Source: a bacterium (lineage in GTDB: Bacteria > Bdellovibrionota > FAC87 > UBA2466). Taken from it: DNA of 17,993 nucleotides. A program made the position numbers and the translations under genes. The notes beneath the pieces are model-generated. The model was not told the origin of the DNA. It ran no database searches and was given only the letters and a program-made list of their open reading frames with translations. Positions 7,937 through 14,904 of the stretch are shown here, one piece after another (the stretch's first letter is position 1; each line of letters opens with the position of its first letter). The stretch is taken from positions 1-17,993 of the forward strand of contig JALHPX010000006.1 in assembly GCA_022842225.1 (NCBI GenBank). The letters are read 5' to 3'.

Positions 7937-7948
7937 AAAAGCGCTTTT
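7937..7948. promoter_or_regulatory. Perfect 12-bp palindrome upstream of the SDR epimerase
   Basis: AAAAGCGCTTTT is a perfect palindrome 35 nt before the ribosome-binding region of the epimerase gene. It overlaps a -35-like TTGAAA at 7934-7939. A repressor bound here would cover that -35. No convincing -10 is seen at the right spacing, so the promoter itself is uncertain. Confidence 0.35.
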
Positions 7949-7983
7949 TTGAGGTAGTTTAACGGTCTTTGAAGGAGCGAAAG

Positions 7984-8889
7984 ATGCGCATCTTGGTAAC
8001 GGGAGCTACGGGCTTATTGGGCACGCAACTGGTGGGAACACTGGTTCAGCAGGGATTTGAAATCACAGTTGTTTCCAGGGATGTGCATAAATCGGAGAAG
8101 CATTTCTCCGTGCCTGTCAAAGCAGTCGCGTGGAGTGCGCCCTATGATCCGCTCCCGCCCGAAGCCCTAGAAGGTGTGTCGGGCATTATCAATTTGATGG
8201 GGGAAAACATTGCCGGCCGTCGTTGGACCGCCGAGCAGAAGAAACGCATTCTAGATTCCCGCGCGGCGGGAACTCGCCAAATCGCAGAAGCCCTCCACTT
8301 GGCGGGGACCAAAGTCGGCTTCTTTATCGGCGCATCAGCCGTCGGTTTCTACGGCAATCGCGGCGACGAAATCATCACCGAAGAATCTAAAAGGGGCGAA
8401 GGCTTCTTGTCTGATGTTTGCCGCGACTGGGAAATCGCGTCGCACGAAGTGCCGGCTGCGCGCTCGGTGATCTTTCGCTTCGGTGTTGTACTCAGTCGTG
8501 AGGGAGGATTTTTGGCAAAAATGCTTCCCCTGTTTAAAGCCGGCATGGCTGGTCCAGTGGGCGGAGGCGATCAATGGATCCCGTGGATTCATGAAGAAGA
8601 TCTCGTGAGCCTCGTCGTCAAAACGGTGTTCGATGAAAAGCGTGCTGGCACTTACAACGCTGTGAGCGAGCATCCTGTTACCAATCGAGAGTTTGGTGAG
8701 ACGCTTGCGAATATCTTGCATCGCCCCTTTATCGTGCCGACGCCGGCTTTTGCTTTGAAACTGGCGATGGGTGAGATGGCCTCAATTGCGTTGGACAGTA
8801 CGCGCGTAGTCGGCAAGCCGGAAATTACCAAAGAGTTTACGTTCAAGACTTTGAGAGCGGCGTTGGAAGATCTAGTAGCAGAAAAGTAA
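7984..8889 (+). CDS. SDR-family NAD(P)-binding epimerase, TIGR01777 (YfcH-like)
   Basis: The 301-aa atypical SDR protein has the nucleotide-binding GATGLLG at residues 7-13. It also has the strongly conserved family strings LMGENIAGRRW (71-81), SRAAGTRQI (92-100), GASAVGFYG (116-124), FRFGVVLS and WIPWIHEEDLV. The last 45 residues match the DUF1731 C-terminal domain. Family members (E. coli YfcH, plant and cyanobacterial SulA-like proteins) bind NADP, but their reaction is mostly unknown; no sugar substrate should be assumed. The ATG at 7984 is chosen over the upstream TTG at 7969 because GGAG lies about seven bases before it. The gene stands alone, divergent from the hydrolase and followed by a 276-bp gene-free stretch. 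Confidence 0.92.
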   Translation: MRILVTGATGLLGTQLVGTLVQQGFEITVVSRDVHKSEKHFSVPVKAVAWSAPYDPLPPEALEGVSGIINLMGENIAGRRWTAEQKKRILDSRAAGTRQIAEALHLAGTKVGFFIGASAVGFYGNRGDEIITEESKRGEGFLSDVCRDWEIASHEVPAARSVIFRFGVVLSREGGFLAKMLPLFKAGMAGPVGGGDQWIPWIHEEDLVSLVVKTVFDEKRAGTYNAVSEHPVTNREFGETLANILHRPFIVPTPAFALKLAMGEMASIALDSTRVVGKPEITKEFTFKTLRAALEDLVAEK

Positions 8890-9165
8890 CAACAAACGAC
8901 TAACCCGAACTTTAAACGAAAAGGTGTCAGTCTCCCTGGGGGCCCCAAAGGTAGCGGTCACGAAGTCCTACGCCGCCGGCTGGTCTTCATTATCGGCTGC
9001 CGCAAGACACGAGTGGTCGGCCTAAACGCGCTTCTCTAAGTTTTCTTTTCTTTGTTGACGCGATTTTTTGAACGTTCTTCGGTGCTGCAGGAAGTTAGAT
9101 TAATATCAAATCTTACAGCGATATTTGCCTCTATAAACTAGGCTTCGCTCGCAATGACTGCGAGG
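8890..9165. other. Gene-free stretch between convergent genes
   Basis: This is the only roomy convergent junction in the window. No open frame of useful length, tRNA or recognisable RNA is visible. It contains a short GC palindrome (TGGGGGCCCCA near 8937), an AT-rich part from about 9040 to 9140 with an isolated TTGACG, and the stem-loop repeat listed separately. No terminator hairpin with a T-run is seen directly after the epimerase stop. Confidence 0.6.
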
Positions 9166-9166
9166 C
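9142..9166. repeat. Palindromic stem-loop, resembles a widespread intergenic repeat; possible rightward terminator
   Basis: CTCGCA (9148-9153) and TGCGAG (9159-9164) form a perfect 6-bp stem around ATGAC, with a further GC/GC pair possible across a bulge. On the minus strand it reads AGTCATTGCGAGCGAAGC. This is close to the GTCATTGCGAGCGAAGC motif that I recall from dispersed palindromic repeats in many bacterial genomes. On the plus strand a T-rich tract (9168-9186) follows, so it could stop rightward transcription. That tract lies inside the 3' end of the facing methyltransferase gene. Confidence 0.5.
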
Positions 9167-10632
9167 TATTTCTTTTTTCGTTTTTGCAATAGGTAGAGTG
9201 TGCGGTCGGTTTGGGGAATAGGCGATTGCTCTACGATTTGGAAATAAGGTTGGAGGGCTTTTGCAAACGCACCTTGTTCCCATCCTTCGGTGGCGCGGCC
9301 CTTGGCGGCCCATTGAAAAGCGGGATCTTGCGGCCCCACGAATTCGACGACAAAGTACTTAGTGGTGAAATCTGCGACGAGAGCGAAAAAACGATCGTAA
9401 GAAATTCCTTCGCTCAGGCAAACGTGGTGGGTAAGGGAAAGAGCTGCGACTAAATCAAATTTTCCTCGCGCCCGATCCAAGAACGAAAAATTCTCTTCAT
9501 TATTCCAACCAGAGGCAGGTGAGGGTCGGCAGATATCGACGAGCAAGGGCTGGACATCTAGTTTGGAAGCTTCTGCGCGTTGCCAGGTCCGTCGGACCAT
9601 TTCGCGATTGGAATCGATCGCGACAACCCGCGCGCCCGACTGCGCTGCAAGCGCGCTAAACTGACCTTCGTTACAGCCTATGTCCAAGACAGCCGTAGGC
9701 CGCAGATTCTCCAGCCAACCCGCCAGTACCTGTCTCTTCGCTTCCCACGTCGCGGGTTCGTAAGGCCGTCCCGTCAAAAGATAGTAGCCCCACTTGTTCC
9801 AACGAATGGGCGCGGAGTTTAGCCGTTGCAGGCGATCCTTGAGAAATGAAAATAGCCGCTGCAGAATAAATCCCGCTCGCTTAGGCGGCACATCTATCGT
9901 CGAGTAACTGGCAAAGGCGTCACCGCGTTTTTTTCGGCGACGATTGAGAAGCACGGGCACGGTCACCAATGGGAAGAAACTTGGCGTCATGCGCTGCCAA
10001 ATCGGGACTAAGCCATAAGCCTCTTCTGGAGTGAGCCCATCGCGGTGATTCGTGAAACAAGATTGCAGCGGCAGTCCGCCCTTATTCTCCATCAACACCG
10101 GGATGAGAAAGCAGCGTACAAATTGGGTAAAAGCGAGCCACGTTGGATTGGTCGGTGAGCGGGATTCCAGGGTAAGCCAGTCGACAAACACCGGCTGGGT
10201 GCCTTCAAAGAGCACGTTGTAGGGAGTGGCGTTCCTGATTCCCCATCCGCGTTTGAGAGATTCTTCTGCGAAATCCAAAGTGAGAACTCCCGCTTTAACT
10301 AGAGCGGGCTGGCACCATTCATAGGGATAAGAAGGGAAGAAAACGGGTTCGTGTTCTAATACTAACCCTACTTCTTTCTCATCCCAGGGAAGGAGTTCTG
10401 CGAATTTTTTGATAAGCGCTTTGGCTTCTTTGTCGCCGAGCGCACGCGTGGGAACTAAATGTGCGCGGCGGAGTAGGGGCTCATCTTTCAAAGCTTTTTC
10501 TAAGACCGCGGTTTTGCGCGCATGCGCAAAACAAAGTAGACGACCTTCCTCGGTGCGCAAAAGCATCCCCTCCGGATCGCGCAGAGTCAGCGGCGTTGCC
10601 GCTGGCGAATTTTTTTGCGCTAAGGAGCCCAT
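9166..10632 (-). CDS. Two-part class I SAM methyltransferase (NoeA-like family)
   Basis: The 488-aa protein has a C-terminal Rossmann methyltransferase domain with motif I VLDIGCNEGQF (315-325), an acidic residue after VVAIDSN, and a motif-IV-like AALSLTHHV. The N-terminal 250 residues contain RNATPYNVLF (133-142) and VFVDWLTLE (148-156), followed by TWLAFTQFVRCFLIP. I recall this N-terminal pattern (xDAxxYNVQF...PVFIDTLSFE) from NoeA-related nodulation-type methyltransferases; it is like the catalytic and metal-binding loop of kinase-fold enzymes. Here the usual Asp seems replaced by Asn134, suggesting a binding rather than kinase role. The ATG at 10632 has GAGG nine bases upstream. It follows the small membrane protein gene by 32 nt and is probably in one operon with it. 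The acceptor is unknown; a surface glycan or lipid is a guess. Confidence 0.78.
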   Translation of the reverse strand: MGSLAQKNSPAATPLTLRDPEGMLLRTEEGRLLCFAHARKTAVLEKALKDEPLLRRAHLVPTRALGDKEAKALIKKFAELLPWDEKEVGLVLEHEPVFFPSYPYEWCQPALVKAGVLTLDFAEESLKRGWGIRNATPYNVLFEGTQPVFVDWLTLESRSPTNPTWLAFTQFVRCFLIPVLMENKGGLPLQSCFTNHRDGLTPEEAYGLVPIWQRMTPSFFPLVTVPVLLNRRRKKRGDAFASYSTIDVPPKRAGFILQRLFSFLKDRLQRLNSAPIRWNKWGYYLLTGRPYEPATWEAKRQVLAGWLENLRPTAVLDIGCNEGQFSALAAQSGARVVAIDSNREMVRRTWQRAEASKLDVQPLLVDICRPSPASGWNNEENFSFLDRARGKFDLVAALSLTHHVCLSEGISYDRFFALVADFTTKYFVVEFVGPQDPAFQWAAKGRATEGWEQGAFAKALQPYFQIVEQSPIPQTDRTLYLLQKRKKK

Positions 10633-10664
10633 AACGGGGAGCCTCTTTTTTTTGAATTACTCTT

Positions 10665-11003
10665 CTAGCTGGCGCGTCGGCGAGTGGAAGTCTTCGCTGG
10701 CTTTTTCGAACGTGCTTTTGTGGTCGTGGCAGTCTTGCGAGCTTTGGCCTTAGTGGCTTTGGGCTTTTTAGTCGCGATTTCGACGACGGTCTCTGTACGA
10801 GGCGCTGGCTCGGAATACGTTTCAGCTACAGCTTCTTTTTTATCGCCGCGAAACCATTCGGTGATCGAGCGGATATAAAAGAGACTGCCGGCGAGCAGCG
10901 CTAGTCCGAGTTGCAGCAGTAAATGCCCGCTGCCTGCGTCGATATCGCCCTTCATCAGAAAGGAGTTATCGAGAGTAAGGGTCTGTAAAAGTTGTTCGAA
11001 CAT
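10665..11003 (-). CDS. Small one-pass membrane protein with Lys/Ala/Thr-rich histone-like tail
   Basis: The 112-aa protein is not a named family known to me. Residues 1-26 are polar, then one membrane segment runs over about 27-45 (LLLQLGLALLAGSLFYI), followed by WFRGDKKE. A proline/acidic linker leads to a strongly basic low-complexity tail: 15 of the last 34 residues are Lys or Arg, in KATKAKARK-like units as in histone H1-type bacterial proteins. Positive charge right after the segment suggests a cytoplasmic tail, which could touch DNA, RNA or the acidic membrane surface. The ATG at 11003 has TAGGAAC about nine bases before it. The gene is upstream of the methyltransferase on the same strand, so it may help place that enzyme at the membrane. 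No function is assigned. Confidence 0.68.
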   Translation of the reverse strand: MFEQLLQTLTLDNSFLMKGDIDAGSGHLLLQLGLALLAGSLFYIRSITEWFRGDKKEAVAETYSEPAPRTETVVEIATKKPKATKAKARKTATTTKARSKKPAKTSTRRRAS

Positions 11004-11150
11004 TCGTTTGGTTCCTAGGGAAGTAGAAGAAATTCACTCACTAATCGGTATTTTTAGCGCTTACGCTGACCGCGCCGCGGCATTGGGTTTGCACTACTTA
11101 AGCCACTGGAGAGCCGCTGCCCTTTGGGGCCCGCGTGCGCGCACGATTTT

Positions 11151-12032
11151 ATGCAGGATCAGGACAAAAAACGGACGAAAGTCGTCGAGTATTCCGAGGC
11201 CTATGACAAAAATGGGCACTGGTTTCGTCTTGTCCCCGCTCGGGGGCAGACGGGGTGGCTCTACGTCGAAAAGTGGGCCAATGACCACCGTTACCGCCTC
11301 GTTGCTGCTAAAGCGAACATGCGGGTGTACCGCAAGGAAGTCGGCCTTGGTGGAATTTGGCACTACACCGAAATTCGCCTGCGCGAAGGCCGCTTGCGCG
11401 TTGCTTCGTGGTTAGAAGCAGATACTTTAGCGCGCGTACTGCGCCTCTATCGATTGCCGCCTGCGATGGTGGTGGAGCCTTTTGGCTTCTGGGGTATTCG
11501 CGCCAAGCGTTCCGCTTGCCGACTTTTAAATGATCTCTTGGCTCGATTTGGCGATGACCCCATTGAGGGGAGTTCTAAATTTCACCCGGCGGATTGGGAT
11601 CCTACGACGTGGCTCCTCGCCGGTTTTGCGGCGTTGGCGTCCGCGTTTTCGCTTTCCCTGTCGGCTACTACTTCGGAATTTCGCTTTGCACTTATCGACG
11701 ATATCTTGCTCGTGCTTTTAAAGCCCGCCGCGATCTTAGCGATCGTCTCGTGGGTGAGTTTGATTCTTTACGAAAAAGTTGTGGTGCGTCGTTGGGAGAC
11801 TGTGTTCCCGCGATTAGTAGGGATGACGGTCACGCTTTTCGCTCTGGGCCTCACCAGCTGGCAGACTATTCCCGATACCCGGATGGATTTCGTCCATAGT
11901 CGGGTGCGTTACCATTGCGTGGAGTCTAAAAACCCCACAGACGCCTGTAAGCAGGCCGTGGAGGCCTTGCCAGAGAACCTGCGTTTGCGCCTGGTCCACC
12001 ATCTCCAGCAAAAAACCTCCAAACTGCACTAA
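11151..12032 (+). CDS. Unrecognised three-pass membrane protein
   Basis: The 293-aa protein has a soluble N-terminal domain of about 145 residues, rich in aromatic and basic residues (GHWFRL, GWLYVEKW, IWHYTEIRL). Three hydrophobic segments follow at about 152-170, 182-207 and 221-240, then a hydrophilic tail with two cysteines (C256 and C266). With a cytoplasmic N-terminus the tail would be periplasmic, where the cysteines could pair. I recognise no family. The start is uncertain: the ATG at 11151 has no clear ribosome site, and an in-frame TTG at 11124 is possible. The open frame is long, its codon use fits the neighbours, and no better frame competes over its whole length. It is divergent from the small membrane protein gene and lies 173 nt upstream of clpS. 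Confidence 0.7.
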   Translation: MQDQDKKRTKVVEYSEAYDKNGHWFRLVPARGQTGWLYVEKWANDHRYRLVAAKANMRVYRKEVGLGGIWHYTEIRLREGRLRVASWLEADTLARVLRLYRLPPAMVVEPFGFWGIRAKRSACRLLNDLLARFGDDPIEGSSKFHPADWDPTTWLLAGFAALASAFSLSLSATTSEFRFALIDDILLVLLKPAAILAIVSWVSLILYEKVVVRRWETVFPRLVGMTVTLFALGLTSWQTIPDTRMDFVHSRVRYHCVESKNPTDACKQAVEALPENLRLRLVHHLQQKTSKLH

Positions 12033-12088
12033 GTCAGCGAATCCTTAGCGTAATCGCTCATTTCGTAACGCCTGTAGTCAGCTCAAGA

Positions 12089-12101
12089 TTATTTCAAATA
12101 A
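12089..12101. promoter_or_regulatory. AT-rich palindrome upstream of clpS
   Basis: TTATTT-C-AAATAA is a perfect palindrome around one centre base, in the 173-bp gap before clpS. It might be part of an operator or an upstream promoter element. A weak -10-like GATACT lies further downstream near 12142, with no strong -35. The rest of the gap has no gene. Confidence 0.3.
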
Positions 12102-12205
12102 ATTCAATGGCTTAGGGGCTTCATTTGCCTCGGGGCCTAACAGATACTATCTTTAAGGTGTAGGTCTCACTGCTTGGGTCCAAGGACTGTCCCATAGGAG
12201 GCCAA

Positions 12206-12541
12206 ATGGCCGATAAAGATAAAAATCACGAAAGCCTGACTCCAGGCACTGGCACCCAAACATTGGTGCGGCCGGATTCAGAGACGAAGCAACCCACTTT
12301 GTACAAGGTCATCATTCTGAATGATGACTTTACGCCACGGGACTTTGTGGTCCATGTCCTCGTGCGGTTTTTTTCCAAAGATGAATCTGATGCGAACCGC
12401 TTGATGTTGGAAGTGCACCACCAGGGTGCCGGGCTCGCCGGAACTTTTACTTACGAAGTCGCAGAAACCAAAACATACCAAGTGAACAACTATGCACGTC
12501 AGCATCAGTTCCCGCTGAAGTGCGTGATGGAGGCTGAGTAA
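12206..12541 (+). CDS. clpS: ClpS, N-degron adaptor for ClpA
   Basis: The 111-aa cytoplasmic adaptor binds proteins with bulky N-terminal residues (N-end rule) and hands them to ClpA. The core begins at residue 32 with LYKVIILNDDFTPRDFVV. N39, D40 and D41 correspond to the N-terminus-binding residues of E. coli ClpS (Asn34, Asp35, Asp36), and VHHQG at 70-74 supplies His71, the equivalent of His66. The family end motif VAETKTYQVNNYARQ is intact. The flexible N-terminal tail of about 30 residues, needed in E. coli for delivery, is present. Arg45 replaces the pocket Met40 of E. coli. A strong AGGAGG lies at 12196-12201, four bases before the ATG. Its TAA overlaps the clpA ATG by one base. Confidence 0.97.
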   Translation: MADKDKNHESLTPGTGTQTLVRPDSETKQPTLYKVIILNDDFTPRDFVVHVLVRFFSKDESDANRLMLEVHHQGAGLAGTFTYEVAETKTYQVNNYARQHQFPLKCVMEAE

Positions 12542-14904
12542 TGTTTACCTCCGAATTAAAAAAGAGTCTCGATGACGCGGTTAAGTATGCATTTGAGAAC
12601 GGGCACGAGTTTGTAACGCTCGAGCACGTACTCTTTGCCTTTACCCAAAACGATTTCTCCACCGAAATCTTACGCGCCTGCGGTGGGAATATTCCCGAGC
12701 TGCGCACTCAAATAAAAGTTTTCCTGGATGAGAAGACGCCGAAGGTCGTGTTCGACGAGGTGAATTCTGAATTTCGCACTAATTGGAAGCCCGAGCTGAC
12801 GATTGCGTTCCACCGCGTGATCCAGCGCGCCGCTATTCAAGTGCAGAGCGCCGAGAAAGAAGAAGTCAGCAGTGCCAATGTGCTGATTGCGATGTTCCGT
12901 GAGAAGGATTCGCACGCGACGTTCTTCTTAGAGAAGCACGGTATTAGTCGCTTCGACGTTATCAATTATATTTCGCATGGTTTGACCAAAGATTACGAGC
13001 AACCCGAAACGCCGTCGGCATCGCTGCCGCCTGCTGCGGAAGCCATGCCCGAAGAAACGGAAGAGAGCGAAAGCGCCTCGCCGATTCAGAATCCTGCGCA
13101 ACCGAAAAAGCCCAAGGGTTCGCCGCTAAAGAGTTTCACGGTGAATCTCAACGAGCGCGCCCAGGCGGGCTTGATTGATCCGCTCGTGGGACGCGAAGAC
13201 GTTTTGGAGCGCGTGGTGCAAATCCTGGCGCGCCGGACGAAAAATAATCCTCTCCTAGTAGGCGATCCTGGCGTGGGAAAAACCGCCATTGCCGATGGTC
13301 TGGCTTTGCGTGTGGTGAATAAGCAGGTTCCTAAGAAATTAGAGAACGCGGTTATCTATTCTTTGGATATGGGCGCACTGCTTGCGGGCACTAAGTTCCG
13401 CGGCGATTTCGAAGAGCGCTTAAAGGCCGTGGTGAAGGCAGTCGAGAGCCAGCCTGGCGCGATTCTCTTTATCGACGAGGTGCATACGTTGGTGGGCGCG
13501 GGTGCCACGAGCGGTGGTTCGATGGATGCATCGAACTTACTCAAGCCGGCGTTGGCAAATCGCTCTCTGACGGTTTTGGGTTCTACGACTCACAAAGAAT
13601 TTCACCAGTATTTGGAAAAAGATCGTGCGCTCGTGCGACGATTCCAGCGCGTCGATATCAATGAGCCTTCTGTCGAGGAAACAGTCTCGATCTTGGAAGG
13701 GTTGAAGTCCCGGTATGAAGAATTCCATAACGCTCGTTATTCGACGGGTGCGGTACGTGCGGCTGCCGAACTCTCGGCCAAGTATATTCACGGCCGTCCC
13801 TTACCCGATAAAGCAATCGACGTGATTGACGAAGCCGCTGCTCGCTTGCGAGTAAAATCGCAGGCAGTGGAGATGTTGCCGATTGAAGTGCGCGATATCG
13901 AAAACGTCGTGGCTTCAATATCAAAAGTGCCGGCCCATTCCGTGAGCGCTAATGATCGCGCGCAACTGGCGGACCTGGAGAAAAATCTCAAGGGCGTCAT
14001 CTTTGGACAGGACAAGGCGCTTGAGAGCTTGGTCTCCGCTATTAAGATGGCTCGCTCAGGTTTGGGAAATCCGAATAAGCCTGTGGGCTCCTTCTTATTC
14101 GCAGGTCCTACGGGCGTTGGTAAAACCGAAGTCTGTAAGCAGCTGGCCAAGATTTTGGGCACCGAATTAATTCGCTATGACATGAGCGAATACATGGAGA
14201 AGCATTCCGTCGCGCGCTTAGTCGGCGCGCCTCCCGGATACGTCGGGTACGAAGAGGGTGGTCTTTTGACAGAGGCCATCGGACGTACCCCTTACGCCGT
14301 GCTGCTCTTGGATGAAATCGAAAAAGCGCATCCCGATATCTCCAACGTCCTCTTACAGGTGATGGATAACGGCACCCTTACCGATGCTACGGGTAAGGTT
14401 ACGAATTTCCGCAACACCATCATTGTCATGACTTCGAATGCGGGCGGCCGCGAGGCCGCTAAGCGCGCCATCGGAATCGGAGAAGGCACGGGCTCTCGCG
14501 CTAAATCGGTGATTAAAGATTCCTTCTCGCCGGAATTCTTGAACCGCTTGGATGCTGTGATCACATTCGGCCACCTGGACGAGCCGGTGATTCTGCAAGT
14601 CGTGGATAAGTTTGTTCGCGAACTAGGCGAGCAGTTGCAAGCCAAAAAAATCGAGCTCGAAGTTCTACCCGCAGCACGCAAGTGGCTGCTGGGTAAGGGC
14701 TACGATCCTATGTACGGCGCCCGCCCGATGGGCCGAGCCATCGACGAACACGTGAAGAAGCCGTTGGTAGACGAGATTCTGTTTGGCAAACTCGCCAAAG
14801 GTGGACGCATTGTTGTCGACGAGAAAGACGGCGAGCTGAAATTTGATTTCAGCGCTAAGTCTAATGCGCGAAACGATCGGTCGCGGAAACCAGAGCGCGG
14901 CTAA
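12541..14904 (+). CDS. clpA: ClpA, AAA+ unfoldase of the ClpAP protease
   Basis: The 787-aa protein is a two-ring AAA+ ATPase that unfolds substrates and feeds them to ClpP. The N domain (1-145) is the ClpS docking site. A linker rich in Pro, Glu and Ser spans about 152-195. D1 has Walker A GDPGVGKT (241-248) and Walker B ILFIDE (308-313). D2 has Walker A GPTGVGKT (522-529) and Walker B VLLLDE (587-592). The ClpP-docking loop position reads IGI (644-646), in the place of E. coli IGL, so a ClpP partner is expected; no clpP is in this window. Size and the short middle region distinguish it from ClpB. GGAGG at 12529-12533 and a TAATG junction show coupling to clpS. The 3' end overlaps the facing peptidase gene by 44 bp. 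Confidence 0.97.
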   Translation: MFTSELKKSLDDAVKYAFENGHEFVTLEHVLFAFTQNDFSTEILRACGGNIPELRTQIKVFLDEKTPKVVFDEVNSEFRTNWKPELTIAFHRVIQRAAIQVQSAEKEEVSSANVLIAMFREKDSHATFFLEKHGISRFDVINYISHGLTKDYEQPETPSASLPPAAEAMPEETEESESASPIQNPAQPKKPKGSPLKSFTVNLNERAQAGLIDPLVGREDVLERVVQILARRTKNNPLLVGDPGVGKTAIADGLALRVVNKQVPKKLENAVIYSLDMGALLAGTKFRGDFEERLKAVVKAVESQPGAILFIDEVHTLVGAGATSGGSMDASNLLKPALANRSLTVLGSTTHKEFHQYLEKDRALVRRFQRVDINEPSVEETVSILEGLKSRYEEFHNARYSTGAVRAAAELSAKYIHGRPLPDKAIDVIDEAAARLRVKSQAVEMLPIEVRDIENVVASISKVPAHSVSANDRAQLADLEKNLKGVIFGQDKALESLVSAIKMARSGLGNPNKPVGSFLFAGPTGVGKTEVCKQLAKILGTELIRYDMSEYMEKHSVARLVGAPPGYVGYEEGGLLTEAIGRTPYAVLLLDEIEKAHPDISNVLLQVMDNGTLTDATGKVTNFRNTIIVMTSNAGGREAAKRAIGIGEGTGSRAKSVIKDSFSPEFLNRLDAVITFGHLDEPVILQVVDKFVRELGEQLQAKKIELEVLPAARKWLLGKGYDPMYGARPMGRAIDEHVKKPLVDEILFGKLAKGGRIVVDEKDGELKFDFSAKSNARNDRSRKPERG

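Noticed and set aside
8335..8721. 128-codon minus-strand frame inside the TIGR01777 gene
   Set aside because: It is antisense to conserved family motifs and has no motif of its own.
8934..8946. GC palindrome TGGGGGCCCCA as a terminator for the epimerase gene
   Set aside because: It leaves no room for a loop and has no T-tract after it.
8890..9165. tRNA, small RNA or CRISPR in the gene-free stretch
   Set aside because: No cloverleaf pattern, no repeated spacer layout and no clear promoter-terminator pair could be seen by eye.
12036..12056. AGCGA...TCGCT inverted repeat after the unknown membrane protein as a terminator
   Set aside because: The stem is only 5 bp with a long loop and no T-run follows.
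14292..14681. 129-codon minus-strand frame inside clpA
   Set aside because: It is a reverse-strand shadow of the highly conserved D2 domain and shows no recognisable protein features.
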